Positions 46,599-57,219 of a stretch of DNA of 64,000 bases are shown here, one piece after another. A program made the translations under genes and the position numbers. The notes under the pieces were generated by a model, which searched no databases, was not told where the DNA came from, and saw only the letters and a program-made list of their open reading frames with translations. This stretch comes from Propioniciclava tarda (GTDB lineage: Bacteria; Actinomycetota; Actinomycetes; Propionibacteriales; Propionibacteriaceae): positions 62,001 to 126,000 of the forward strand of contig NZ_FXTL01000002.1 in NCBI RefSeq assembly GCF_900182665.1, given 5' to 3'. Positions within the stretch are counted from its first letter, which is position 1, and each line of letters begins with the position of its first letter.

Positions 46599-47013
46599 GA
46601 TCATCGTGAAGTTCGCGGTGCCCTGGCGCCGGGTTGCGCACAATGATCCGCCTCGCCTCGGGGGAGGTTCTCGTGAGGAGGAGGAAGATGCCGTTGTCCG
46701 CACCTCGCCGGAGCCAGGCATCATCGTGAGGTTTGCGGTGCCCTGGCGCCGGGTTGCGCACAGTGATCCGCTCGGGGGAGGTGAATGGGGAGGATTCCGT
46801 GGGCGGTGACCGCGCCGGAGCCACGCATCATCGTGAGGTTTGCGGTGCTAGGACGCCGGGTTGCGCACAGTGATCCGCTTCCGAAGAGGAAGCGGAGGGT
46901 GTGGAGGATGAAGAGGAAGCGGAGGGTGTGGAGGATTCCGTGGGCGGTGACCGCACCGGAGCCAATCGTGAGGTTTGCGGTGCTAGAACGCCGAGTTACG
47001 CACCATGATCCGC
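46599..47013 (+). repeat. Four-copy REP-like family
   Basis: A word of about 52 bp, from ATCATCGTGAGGTTTGCGGT to TTGCGCACAGTGATCCGC, occurs at about 46599–46652, 46720–46771, 46827–46878 and 46964–47013, all in the same orientation. Its ends form an imperfect inverted repeat (ATCATcGTG…CACaATGAT). Copies differ by point changes, and the fourth is 5'-shortened. The spacers also share sequence (ATTCCGTGGGCGGTGACCGC before copies 3 and 4). The 592-bp gap 46454–47045 contains nothing else recognisable. Confidence 0.88.
46883..46936 (+). repeat. 27-bp perfect tandem duplication
   Basis: The 27-bp word starting GAAGAGGAAGCGG and ending GTGTGGAGGAT is present twice head to tail (46883–46909, 46910–46936), inside the third spacer of the REP-like family. 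It is likely a recent slippage product. Confidence 0.85.
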
Positions 47014-47045
47014 CTCGGAGGGAGGTTGACAGGGACCGTGCCGCT

Positions 47046-47822
47046 CTAGGAGAGCGCGGCCCGGCGTCCGAAGCGGATCCATGCCGCGGATCCGAGCACG
47101 ATGGCGGCAGCGGCGACGGCCGCCCAACCGGTCAACGCGGACGCGGGGGAGTCCGTGAGGCGTCCGACCGCGATCCAGACCAGGCCCCAGGACAACGCTC
47201 CGGCGACGGCGAACCGGCCGCCGAGCCGGACGGCCAGCAGGACGCCGATCCCGGCCGCGACCGCCAGAACGATCGCCGCGACAACCGGATCCAGGCTGCC
47301 GAAACTCACCCCGGACTGCACCAGCGCCGCCGTGATGTTCGCCGCCGTCGCGATCGACACCCAGCCGAGGTAGAGCCCGAACGTGCCGTCAACCACGATC
47401 AGCTCGGCCGTCGAGGACGCGCGCTCGCGGGTGAGGCGCGCGACGAGGCGTCCCAGCACCACCACCAGCACGGCGATGACGCCCACGCTCGGCCAAATCC
47501 AGCCCACCTGCGTGACGAGCAGCCAGACGGCGTTCAGGATCATCGACACCCCGGCCAGCCACCAGATGTCGCGGGTCCGGGCCGACCGCTGGGCGATGGG
47601 CAGCCACTGCCAGACCGTGTACGCCAGCAGCCCAAGGTAGATCACCGACCAGATCGAGAAGGCGCGCACGGCGGGCGCGAGCAGGGTCGCGTCCGCGGCG
47701 AGGGCTCCACCGGACGACTCCTCGACGCGCGTGCCGATGACGCCGATGCCGAACAGGGTGCCGACGACGCAGAACACGAAGGACGCGGTCACGAAGAGCT
47801 GGCGGGTCAGAGTGGAGTTCAC
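47046..47822 (-). CDS. TspO/MBR-like (tryptophan-rich sensory) membrane protein
   Basis: A 258-residue protein with about seven to eight hydrophobic helices and a Trp-rich middle (AFSIWSVIYLGLLAYTVWQWLP, DIWWLAGVSMILNAVWLLVTQVGWIWP), as in the extended TspO/MBR-related family. TspO proteins bind tetrapyrroles, but the ligand here is unknown. The GTG start has GAAAGG upstream. It is divergent to a marR gene and shares the regulatory region that carries a TTCAA-N4-TTGAA palindrome, so the MarR protein may control it. Confidence 0.82.
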   Translation of the reverse strand: MNSTLTRQLFVTASFVFCVVGTLFGIGVIGTRVEESSGGALAADATLLAPAVRAFSIWSVIYLGLLAYTVWQWLPIAQRSARTRDIWWLAGVSMILNAVWLLVTQVGWIWPSVGVIAVLVVVLGRLVARLTRERASSTAELIVVDGTFGLYLGWVSIATAANITAALVQSGVSFGSLDPVVAAIVLAVAAGIGVLLAVRLGGRFAVAGALSWGLVWIAVGRLTDSPASALTGWAAVAAAAIVLGSAAWIRFGRRAALS

Positions 47823-47878
47823 GGTGGGCCTTTCGACGGGACCCTCTGGCGCGGAGGGCTACTGCTCACTACGCTATC

Positions 47879-47892
47879 TTCAAGAGATTGAA
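47879..47892 (+). promoter_or_regulatory. Probable MarR operator
   Basis: TTCAAGAGATTGAA is a perfect 5-bp dyad with a 4-bp spacer in the 95-bp divergent region between the TspO-like and marR genes. A second TTCAAGA follows at 47895–47901. MarR proteins typically bind AT-rich dyads of this type in their own promoters. This is one of the most AT-rich spots in the window. Confidence 0.55.
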
Positions 47893-47917
47893 CTATTCAA
47901 GATGATGAAGGAAAGCG

Positions 47918-48399
47918 ATGCTCGCTGAACCCGTCAGGCAGTGGACCGCCGGTCCGATGCACCCGGCCACGCTCCTGCTGCGGCAGCTGATGCTCGGCCG
48001 CGAGGACCTGGAGCGAGCGCATGCCCGCTCCCTGGACGTCAATCTCGTCGACTACCGCGCCATGGGCGTCCTGCTGGGCCAGGGGCCCGTCACGCCCGGA
48101 CGCCTCGCCGTCGAACTCGGCACCACGCCTTCGGCCACGTCGAACATCATCGAAAGGCTGGAGCGCGTCGGCCACCTCACCCGCGAGGAGGATCCCGGCG
48201 ACCGTCGTCGCGTCCTCGTGCGCGCCAATCCCGAGAGTGCCGGGCGGGCGATGGGCACGATCCTGCCGATCCTGTCGTCGGTCGAGCAGAGCATCAAGGC
48301 GATGGACGCCGACGCGCAGGCGGCGGTCGTCGAGTACTTGCGGGTGTCGGTCCGCGCGATGCAGGACGCCATTGATGCCCTCCGGAACCAGGCGTCGGC

Positions 48400-48403
<4 letters not shown>
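47918..48403 (+). CDS. MarR family transcriptional regulator
   Basis: A 161-residue winged-helix regulator. The DNA-binding part is visible as QGPVTPGRLAVELGTTPSATSNIIERLERVGHLTREEDPGDRRRVLVR, with the conserved D.R wing (DPGDRR). The inducer cannot be inferred. AAGGAAAG precedes the ATG. It is divergent to the TspO-like gene and its TGA overlaps the ATG of a long-chain acyl-CoA ligase gene, so it may regulate both. Confidence 0.93.
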
Positions 48404-50223
<1,820 letters not shown>

Positions 50224-50286
50224 CCCGGACCGGGTCGCGAGGTGGTTGCCAGCCCGCGGCTCAGCGCCGGGACGGGGAATGCCAAA

Positions 50287-50314
50287 GGGGGCCCGGCCGA
50301 TCGGCCGGGCCCCC
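50287..50314 (+). terminator. Perfect 28-bp palindrome, bidirectional terminator
   Basis: GGGGGCCCGGCCGA is followed directly by its exact reverse complement. It sits between two convergent genes (acyl-CoA ligase ending 50223, padR ending 50327) and would form a very stable hairpin in either transcript. CAAA/ACTTGCTTGG flank it rather than long T-runs. Confidence 0.75.
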
Positions 50315-50326
50315 ACTTGCTTGGCG

Positions 50327-51097
50327 CTAGTTGGTCTCGCGCGGCTGCTCGGCGAGGATGCCGAAGAGCTTGCGGCGCGTCTCGTGGAGGAGCGCGGCGG
50401 CATCGGCGAGTTGGCCGGGGGAGCCGGCGACGGTGGCCGACTTCAGCGCCGCGCCGAGGCCAGCGAAGGCCTGCCACATCTCCGCAGCACCCTCGGCGTC
50501 GTGGCCGGATTCGGCGTTGACGGCCTCCCACGGCTTGACCGTGACCTCGGCGGCTGCCGCTGCTCCGGCCCCGGTGAGCCGGAAGCCCTTGAAGCCCTCC
50601 GCCTCGTGGTTCTCGATCAGCGCTTCGTCGAGGAGCTGGCTGATCGCGGGGTAGATCGCGCCGGGGCTCGGCTTCCAGACCCCGTTCGTGCGCTCGGCAA
50701 GCGTCTGGATGATCTGGTAGCCGTTCATCGGCTGTTCGGCGAGCAGGGCCAAGATGGCTTGGCGCACGTCACCGCGCCGAGCCCGCCCGCGGCGTCCGCC
50801 GGGGCCGCCCGGGAAGCCGGGACCGCCCGGCCCGAAGCCGCCGGGACCCATCGGCCCCATCGGACCCATGGGTCCGAATCCGCCGAACCCGCGGGGTCCA
50901 CGCGGTCCGCGTCCCTCGCCTCGGCCGCGGCGTCCGTCGCGGTCGCCGGGAACCTGGCCGCCCGGGCCCTCGGTCTGCATGCGCGGCCCGCAGCCGTCGC
51001 CGCGATGGTGGTGATGGGGCTCGGCCCCGTCAAACGGACGCCCACGGCGTCCGGTGTCTGTCGTGGGCCATTGCGAGCCCCAAGGTGCGTTCCTCAT
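50327..51097 (-). CDS. PadR family regulator with a Gly/Pro-rich N-terminal extension
   Basis: A 256-residue protein. Residues about 1–108 are low complexity: HHHH at 28–31, an Arg/Gly-rich stretch and collagen-like GPMGPMGPMGPGGFGPGG. The winged-helix PadR domain follows (ILALLAEQPMNGYQIIQTLAERTNGVWKPSPGAIYPAISQLLDEALI), then a helical dimerisation region. Similar His/Gly-rich N-termini occur in other actinobacterial PadR proteins. AAAGGAACTC precedes the ATG. The frame stays open far upstream on the minus strand, but that part is antisense to rarA. Confidence 0.9.
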   Translation of the reverse strand: MRNAPWGSQWPTTDTGRRGRPFDGAEPHHHHRGDGCGPRMQTEGPGGQVPGDRDGRRGRGEGRGPRGPRGFGGFGPMGPMGPMGPGGFGPGGPGFPGGPGGRRGRARRGDVRQAILALLAEQPMNGYQIIQTLAERTNGVWKPSPGAIYPAISQLLDEALIENHEAEGFKGFRLTGAGAAAAAEVTVKPWEAVNAESGHDAEGAAEMWQAFAGLGAALKSATVAGSPGQLADAAALLHETRRKLFGILAEQPRETN

Positions 51098-51125
51098 GAT
51101 GAGTTCCTTTCGTGCGTTGCCATAA

Positions 51126-51135
51126 CGATATATCG
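51126..51135 (-). promoter_or_regulatory. Candidate PadR operator
   Basis: CGATATATCG is a perfect palindrome 29–38 bp upstream of the padR ATG, in an otherwise GC-rich region. PadR proteins often autoregulate through AT-rich palindromes of this kind. It overlaps the likely -10 region (TATATC) of padR. Confidence 0.45.
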
Positions 51136-51237
51136 AAAGTAACACGCTAGACAAGTCGAATCGCCAACGAGTTTCAGGTGGGCGATCGACGGCCGGTCGA
51201 CAGGGTCGACGGATGCTGTCCTGTCGTAGGGACGTTG

Positions 51238-51243
51238 TACGGT
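51238..51243 (+). promoter_or_regulatory. Putative -10 box for rarA
   Basis: TACGGT ends 7 nt before the rarA GTG with no ribosome site, as in the lgt promoter, suggesting a leaderless mRNA. The 153-bp gap to padR otherwise holds the padR promoter. Confidence 0.42.
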
Positions 51244-51250
51244 CGGACGC

Positions 51251-52618
51251 GTGACGGACCTGTTCGGCAACCCCGACCTCGCGGACGCCCCCGCGCGCGG
51301 TGGGTCGCTGTCGAGCGCGGACCACGGCCACCTGCCCTTGGCGGTGCGCCTGAGGCCACAGACGATCGACGAGATCGTGGGGCAACAGCACCTGCTGGCG
51401 CCGGGTTCGCCGTTGCGGCGGCTCGCCGACGGCCAGCCGATGTCGGTCTTCCTCTGGGGTCCGCCTGGCGTCGGCAAGACGACGATCGCGTCCGTGGTCT
51501 CGCGCGCCACGAACCGCCGGTTCGTCGAACTGTCGGCCGTCACGGCCGGCGTCAAGGAGGTCCGCGCCGAGTTGGACGCCGCACGGCGCGAGCTGGCCCG
51601 TGGGCGGGCCACGGTCTTGTTCGTCGACGAGGTGCATCGCTTCAACAAGGCCCAGCAGGACGTGCTGCTGCCAGCCGTCGAGAACCGGCTGGTCACCCTC
51701 ATCGCCGCCACCACCGAGAACCCGTCCTTCTCGGTGATCTCGCCGCTGCTCTCGCGCAGCCTCCTGCTCACCCTCAAGCCGCTGACGGACGCCGACATCG
51801 GCGTCCTGATCGACCGGGCGCTGACGGACGAACGCGGGCTGGCCACGCCGGACGGAGCCCAGTACTCCCTCACCGATGACGCGCGCTCGACCATCGTCCA
51901 GCTGGCCGGTGGTGATGCTCGCCGGGTGCTGACCTACCTGGAGGAGGCCGCGGCGTCGGCGTCCGCCCAGGGCCTGACCGAGATCACACCGGAGGTCGTC
52001 GAGCAGGCCGTCGACCGGGCGGCCCTGCGCTACGACGCGGACGGCGACCAGCACTACGACGTGATCAGCGCGTTCATCAAGTCGCTGCGGGGCTCCGATG
52101 TGCAGGCCGCTCTGCACTACCTGGCGAGGATGTTGGAGGCCGGCGAGGACCCCCGCTTCATCGCGCGGCGGCTGGTGATCCTGGCCAGCGAGGACATCGG
52201 CATGGCGGCGCCGAGCGCCTTACCGCTGTGCATGGCCGCCGCTCAGGCCGTCCAGCTGATCGGGATGCCCGAGGCGCAGATCAACCTGGCCCACGCCGTC
52301 ATCGCCTGCGCCACCGCGCCCAAGTCGAACGCCGTCGTTGTCGCCATCAACGAGGCCGCCGCCGACGTGCGGGCCGGCAAGGGCGGCGCCGTCCCGCCTC
52401 ATCTGAGGGACGCCCACTACGCGGGAGCGAAGAAGCTCGGCCACGGCGTGGCCTACCAGTACGCCCACGACCACCCGCACGGGGTCGCGGCGCAGGTTTA
52501 TCTGCCGGACGACCTGGCTGACGCGGTCTACTACCGCCCGACGCAGCACGGCGCTGAGGCGCAGATCTCCGAGCGGCTCCCGGTGATCGACGGCCTCCTC
52601 GGCCGCCATCGGGACTGA
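51251..52618 (+). CDS. rarA: Replication-associated recombination ATPase RarA
   Basis: A 455-residue AAA+ protein of the RarA/MgsA/WRNIP1 family, which acts at stalled replication forks. Walker A is [12 protein letters not shown], Walker [16 protein letters not shown], sensor 1 [10 protein letters not shown]. The C-terminal half has [32 protein letters not shown] and YKYAHDHP-like [11 protein letters not shown], characteristic of the family. Its position before alaS is conserved in many actinobacteria. Confidence 0.95.
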   Translation: MTDLFGNPDLADAPARGGSLSSADHGHLPLAVRLRPQTIDEIVGQQHLLAPGSPLRRLADGQPMSVFLWGPPGVGKTTIASVVSRATNRRFVELSAVTAGVKEVRAELDAARRELARGRATVLFVDEVHRFNKAQQDVLLPAVENRLVTLIAATTENPSFSVISPLLSRSLLLTLKPLTDADIGVLIDRALTDERGLATPDGAQYSLTDDARSTIVQLAGGDARRVLTYLEEAAASASAQGLTEITPEVVEQAVDRAALRYDADGDQHYDVISAFIKSLRGSDVQAALHYLARMLEAGEDPRFIARRLVILASEDIGMAAPSALPLCMAAAQAVQLIGMPEAQINLAHAVIACATAPKSNAVVVAINEAAADVRAGKGGAVPPHLRDAHYAGAKKLGHGVAYQYAHDHPHGVAAQVYLPDDLADAVYYRPTQHGAEAQISERLPVIDGLLGRHRD

Positions 52619-52684
52619 GTCGAGGAATGGCGTCCGACGAAGGAGCGTTGAAGTCGTGACGAACGTCGTTGAAGCCGCGTGCAC

Positions 52685-52690
52685 TACGCT
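52685..52690 (+). promoter_or_regulatory. Putative -10 box for alaS
   Basis: TACGCT would start transcription near 52697 and give a 72-nt leader. GAAAGAGGGC before the alaS ATG is the likely ribosome site. No T-box-like structure was recognised in the leader. Confidence 0.35.
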
Positions 52691-52768
52691 CAGGCAGGCT
52701 GTTCCGCGCTCAGCCACGGCGCAGCCGGACGCACGGCGTCCACAGCAGACACGAAAGAGGGCACCGAC

Positions 52769-55447
52769 ATGTTGACGGCCGAGATCCGCCGCCGCTTTCT
52801 CGATTTCTTCGAGCGCAACGGGCACAAGATCCTGCCCTCGGCCTCGTTGGTCTACAACGATCCGACGCTGCTGTTCGTGAACGCCGGCATGGTGCCGTTC
52901 AAGAGCTACTTCGTCGGCGCCGAGCCGCCGCCCGCACCTCGGGTGGCGACGTGCCAGAAGTGCGTCCGGACGCTCGACATCGACGACGTCGGCAAGACGA
53001 CCCGCCACGGCACGTTCTTCCAGATGCTCGGCAACTTCGCCTTCGCCGACTACTTCAAGGCGGGCGCCATCGAGTTCGCCTGGAAGCTGGTCACCGGTCC
53101 GCAGAGCGAAGGCGGCTTCGGCTTCGACCCCGACAAGATCTGGGTCACCGTGCTCGGTCCCGGCTACCACCCCGACTACCCCGAGGGGGACGCCGAGGCG
53201 CGTGAGCTGTGGCGTGCGGTCGGCATCCCGGACGAGCGGATCCAGGGCCGCAGCCTCAAGGACAACTACTGGAACATGGGCGTGCCCGGTCCGGGTGGCC
53301 CCTGCTCCGAGATCTACGTCGACCGCGGCCCTGACTTCGGCGCCGACGGCGGCCCGGTCGTGGACGAGGACCGCTTCCTGGAGATCTGGAACTTGGTCTT
53401 CCAGCAGGAGGACCTCTCGGCCGTCCGCGCCAAGGACGACTTCGACATCGCCCGCCAGTTGCCCAGCCAGAACATCGACACGGGCGCCGGCCTGGAGCGC
53501 ATCGCGTACTTGCTGCAGGGCAAGGACAACATGTACGAGATCGACGAGATCTTCCCGGTCATCGAGAAGGCAGCCGAACTCGCGGGCAAGGTCTACGGCG
53601 AGAATCGTGACGACGACGTGCGGATGCGCGTGGTCGGCGACCACATCCGCAGCGCGCTGATGCTGATGACCGACGGTGTCGCGCCGGGCAACGAGGCGCG
53701 TGGGTACGTGCTGCGCCGCCTGCTGCGCCGCTCGATCCGGTCCATGCGTCTGCTGGGGGTCGAGTCCAAGGTGCTGCCCGCCTTGCTGCCGGTGTCGCGC
53801 GACCTGATGAGCGCGTCCTACCCCGAGATCCTGAAGGAATGGGACCGCGTCTCGGCCAACGCCTACGCCGAGGAGGACGCCTTCCGGCGCACCCTGGCCG
53901 CGGGCACGCAGATCTTCGAGGCGGCGGCGTCCCAGGCGAAGGGCGCGGGGGCGTCCGTGCTGTCGGGCGAGCGGGCGTTCCAACTGCACGACACCTACGG
54001 CTTCCCGATCGACCTGACGCTCGAGATGGCGTCCGAGCAGGGCCTGGACGTCGATCGGGACGGTTTCAAGCGCCTCATGCAGGAGCAGAAGGACCGCGCG
54101 AAGGCGGACGCCCGCGCCAAGAAGGGCGGCGCGGTCGACACGGCGGCTTTCACCGACGTGCGCCGGGCCGGCGAGTCGCGATTCGTGGGCTATAGCGACC
54201 TGAGCGCCGAGGGCCGCGTCCTCGGCATCGTCTCGGGCGGACGCCTCGTGGACGCCGCGCATCCCGGTGAGATCGTCGAGATCGTCCTGGACGCGACGCC
54301 CTTCTACGCCGAGTCCGGTGGTCAGGACGCCGACAGCGGCATCCTGACGGCCAACGGCGTCCAGCTGGACGTCTTGGACGTGCAGAAGCCGGTCGATGGC
54401 CTCATCTCGCACAAGGTGCTCGTCGGCGAGGGCGAGGTGCGGCCCGGGGACACCCTGCTCGCCAGCGTCGACCCGGTCGCGCGGCGGCACGGTGCGGCGT
54501 CCCACTCGGCGACCCACATCGTGCACGCGGTGCTGCGCAAGATCCTCGGACCCACGGCGGTCCAGGCGGGCTCGTACAACAAGCCGGGCTACCTGCGGTT
54601 CGACTTCAACGCCAACGCGGGGCTGTCCAAGGGCATGCGCGAGGAGCTCGAGGGCCTCTCCAATGAGGCCATCGACGCCGGCTACGACGTCACCGACACC
54701 CAGATGTCGCTGGCCGACGCCAAGGCGTTGGGGGCGATGGCGATGTTCGGCGAGAAGTACCCCGACGTCGTGCGCGTCGTCGAGATGGGTGGACCCTTCA
54801 GCCGCGAGCTCTGCGGCGGCACCCACGTCACGAACACCGCTCAGATCGGGATGCTCACCCTGCTGGGTGAGTCGTCCATCGGGTCGGGCGTCCGGCGCGT
54901 GGAGGCGCTGACCGGCAAGGACGCCTTCGCGCACCTCGCGAAGGAGCGCGCGCTCGTCGCGACCCTGGCCGACCTGCTCAAGGCCCAGCCGGAGCAACTC
55001 GAGGACCGCGTCGGCCGCATGGTCGCCCAGCTCAAGGCCGCCGAGAAGGAGGTCGCGGACCTGCGCGCCAAGGAGCTCCTCGGCAACGCCGCGGCCCTGG
55101 CCGCATCGGCTGAGACCGTCGGCTCCTACCGGCTCGTCGCCCGGCAGCTGAGCGGCGTCGGCGGCAACGACCTGCGGACGCTCGGCATCGACCTGCGCGA
55201 GCGGCTCGGGTCGGACGCCTCGGTCGTCGCCCTTGTGGGCGGCACCGACGACAAGCCCGTTGTGACCGTCGTCACCAACGACGCCGCGCGCGCCGCTGGT
55301 GCCAAAGCGGGCGTCCTCGTGGGCGTCGCGGCCGAGAAGCTCGGCGGACGCGGCGGCGGCAAGGACGACATCGCCCAGGGTGGCGGCAGCAACGGGGCAG
55401 GTGCGGCGGACGCCTTCGCCGCGGTCCGCGCCGCCCTGGCCGGATGA
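52769..55447 (+). CDS. alaS: Alanine-tRNA ligase
   Basis: An 892-residue class II synthetase. The catalytic domain begins IRRRFLDFFERNGHKILPSASLV, and motif 2 includes TRHGTFFQMLGNFAFADYFK. The editing domain carries the zinc-type HSATHIVHAVLR and CGGTHV motifs, and the C-Ala domain ends with GGGSNGAG-like glycine-rich sequence (GGRGGGKDDIAQGG). Length is normal. The frame extends 30 codons upstream, but the family N-terminus fixes ATG 52769. The ruvX ATG overlaps its stop. Confidence 0.97.
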   Translation: MLTAEIRRRFLDFFERNGHKILPSASLVYNDPTLLFVNAGMVPFKSYFVGAEPPPAPRVATCQKCVRTLDIDDVGKTTRHGTFFQMLGNFAFADYFKAGAIEFAWKLVTGPQSEGGFGFDPDKIWVTVLGPGYHPDYPEGDAEARELWRAVGIPDERIQGRSLKDNYWNMGVPGPGGPCSEIYVDRGPDFGADGGPVVDEDRFLEIWNLVFQQEDLSAVRAKDDFDIARQLPSQNIDTGAGLERIAYLLQGKDNMYEIDEIFPVIEKAAELAGKVYGENRDDDVRMRVVGDHIRSALMLMTDGVAPGNEARGYVLRRLLRRSIRSMRLLGVESKVLPALLPVSRDLMSASYPEILKEWDRVSANAYAEEDAFRRTLAAGTQIFEAAASQAKGAGASVLSGERAFQLHDTYGFPIDLTLEMASEQGLDVDRDGFKRLMQEQKDRAKADARAKKGGAVDTAAFTDVRRAGESRFVGYSDLSAEGRVLGIVSGGRLVDAAHPGEIVEIVLDATPFYAESGGQDADSGILTANGVQLDVLDVQKPVDGLISHKVLVGEGEVRPGDTLLASVDPVARRHGAASHSATHIVHAVLRKILGPTAVQAGSYNKPGYLRFDFNANAGLSKGMREELEGLSNEAIDAGYDVTDTQMSLADAKALGAMAMFGEKYPDVVRVVEMGGPFSRELCGGTHVTNTAQIGMLTLLGESSIGSGVRRVEALTGKDAFAHLAKERALVATLADLLKAQPEQLEDRVGRMVAQLKAAEKEVADLRAKELLGNAAALAASAETVGSYRLVARQLSGVGGNDLRTLGIDLRERLGSDASVVALVGGTDDKPVVTVVTNDAARAAGAKAGVLVGVAAEKLGGRGGGKDDIAQGGGSNGAGAADAFAAVRAALAG

Positions 55448-55941
55448 CGGACGCCGCGGGCGCGGGCTTCCGCGTCGGCGTCCGGCTGGCCCTCGACTGG
55501 GGGCAGGCCCGGATCGGTGTCGCTGCCTGCGACGCCCACGGCACTCTGGCGTACCCCGTGGAGACGATCGCGTCGGCGTCCGATCTGAGTGCCGTCAAGG
55601 CGAAACTGCAGCGGATCGTCGCCGAGTACGACCCCATGGAGATCGTCCTCGGCCTGCCACGGCACCTCAAGGGCGTCGAGGGGGCGGCGGCGGCAGGTGT
55701 CCGGGAGAAGGCGGCCTGGGTCGCGGCGCTGTTCCCGAGCGTCGGCGTCCGGCTGGTCGACGAGCGGCTGACCACCGTCAGTGCGGCGGCGAACCTGCGG
55801 TCAGCCGGACGGAGCGCCAAACAGCAACGGTCCGTCATCGATCAGGCGGCGGCGGTGGCGATCCTTGACCATGCCCTGGACGTCGAAAGGCATACTGGAC
55901 GGGCTGCGGGGGAACAGGTGAGCGAGAGGACGCCAAGCTGA
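55444..55941 (+). CDS. ruvX: Holliday junction resolvase-like / pre-16S rRNA nuclease
   Basis: A 165-residue YqgF/RuvX protein with an RNase H-like fold: LALDWGQARIGVAACD (first catalytic Asp), VLGLPRHLKGVEG, LVDERLTTVSA (Glu) and VIDQAAAVAILDHALD (C-terminal Asp). In E. coli the homologue matures the 16S rRNA 5' end. It overlaps alaS by four bases and mltG by one, the standard alaS–ruvX–mltG operon. Confidence 0.94.
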   Translation: MTDAAGAGFRVGVRLALDWGQARIGVAACDAHGTLAYPVETIASASDLSAVKAKLQRIVAEYDPMEIVLGLPRHLKGVEGAAAAGVREKAAWVAALFPSVGVRLVDERLTTVSAAANLRSAGRSAKQQRSVIDQAAAVAILDHALDVERHTGRAAGEQVSERTPS

Positions 55942-57164
55942 TGCGGAGTCACAGGTACAGCGACGTGGAACCGCTGCGCGATCCGGACACGGGGCAGTGG
56001 AACACCGACGAGATCAAGCGGCGCGCCAAGGGCTGGGCCGCGGTCCTGCTCGCACTGGCCGTCCTGGGCGCCGGCGGCGCGCTCGTCGCGGCCAAGGGCT
56101 ACGAGTTCTACATGGGGGCCAAGACCGCCAAGGACTACGTCGGAGCCGGCACGGGTGAGACTCAGGTGGTCATCCCGAAGAGCTCCACGGCGCTGCAGAT
56201 CGGCAAGATCCTGGCCGACGGCGGCGTGATCAAGGACGCCAAGAAGTTCCAGGACACCGCCCTGACCCGTCCGGACCTGTGGGGCAAGGTCCAAGCCGGC
56301 AAGTTCAAGCTGGCCAAGGAGGTGCCGTCGCTGACGGCGCTGCAGCAGCTGGTCGATCCGACCCGGGCGATCCACAACTGGATGAGCGTCCCCGAGGGCT
56401 GGCGCATCGACCCGCAGCTGGTCGACGTCCTAGCCAAGGGCATGAAGCTGCCCGCACCCGACGTCAAGGCATTCCTCACCACCAAGGCGCGCCCGAACGA
56501 CTACGGCTATCCCGCCTGGGTGTCCCCGACGGGCGCGGCGGGCCCGGTGGCCTTCGAGGGCCTGCTGTTCCCCGACAAGTACGACGTCCAGGACGGCGCG
56601 ACCCTGGAGGCGCAGACCAAGGCGATCGCCGGCAACTTCAACGCCGTCATGGCGCGGCTGGACTTCAAGACCAAGGCCCAGGCGCTCAGCTTCGGCGACC
56701 CGAAGGACACCGAGAACACCAAGGCTTACAAGGCGTTGATCGTCGCCAGCATCATCGAGAAAGAGGTCTTCCGCGCCGAGGACCGTGCCAAGGTCGCCCG
56801 CGTCATCTACAACCGCCTGGCGAAGGGCGTGCAGCTCCAGTTCGACTCGACGGTGGCGTACTCGGTGAACAAGACCGGCACCGTCTGGACGACCGCCGAT
56901 GAGCGCGACTGCAAAAAGAACCCGAGTCCGTACAACACCTACTGTGTCAAGGGGCTGCCACCCACACCGATCTCGGCGCCAGCCGAGGCGGCCCTGTCGG
57001 CCGCGCTCAACCCGGAAGCCGGCGACTGGATGTTCTTCGTGCCCATCAACCTGGACACGGGCGAGACCAAGTTCTCGGTGACGGACGCCGAGCACAACGC
57101 GGCTCGCGCGGAACTGCAGGCGTGGTGCTTGGCATCGCCGGAGAACAAGAAGAAGTGCGCCTAG
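55941..57164 (+). CDS. mltG: Endolytic murein transglycosylase MltG
   Basis: A 407-residue single-pass membrane protein. A cytosolic N-terminus of about 32 residues precedes one helix ([19 protein letters not shown]). The extracytoplasmic YceG/MltG domain has the catalytic-glutamate segment [35 protein letters not shown] and the late [19 protein letters not shown]. It cuts nascent glycan strands and so terminates their growth. The usual downstream aroE is absent; aroC follows instead after a 55-bp gap packed with GGACGC words. Confidence 0.95.
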   Translation: MRSHRYSDVEPLRDPDTGQWNTDEIKRRAKGWAAVLLALAVLGAGGALVAAKGYEFYMGAKTAKDYVGAGTGETQVVIPKSSTALQIGKILADGGVIKDAKKFQDTALTRPDLWGKVQAGKFKLAKEVPSLTALQQLVDPTRAIHNWMSVPEGWRIDPQLVDVLAKGMKLPAPDVKAFLTTKARPNDYGYPAWVSPTGAAGPVAFEGLLFPDKYDVQDGATLEAQTKAIAGNFNAVMARLDFKTKAQALSFGDPKDTENTKAYKALIVASIIEKEVFRAEDRAKVARVIYNRLAKGVQLQFDSTVAYSVNKTGTVWTTADERDCKKNPSPYNTYCVKGLPPTPISAPAEAALSAALNPEAGDWMFFVPINLDTGETKFSVTDAEHNAARAELQAWCLASPENKKKCA

Positions 57165-57219
57165 GCGTCCCCTCGGACGCGTCGAGGACGCGTCCGGACG
57201 CCGTGACAGACTGACCCTC

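Noticed and set aside
46480-46824. Minus-strand ORF over the REP-like copies
   Set aside because: It only translates the repeat family (NPAPGHR motifs) and has no ribosome site or homology.
51098-52117. Upstream extension of the padR frame by about 340 codons
   Set aside because: It is antisense to rarA, and the padR ATG with AAAGGAACTC is a clear start.
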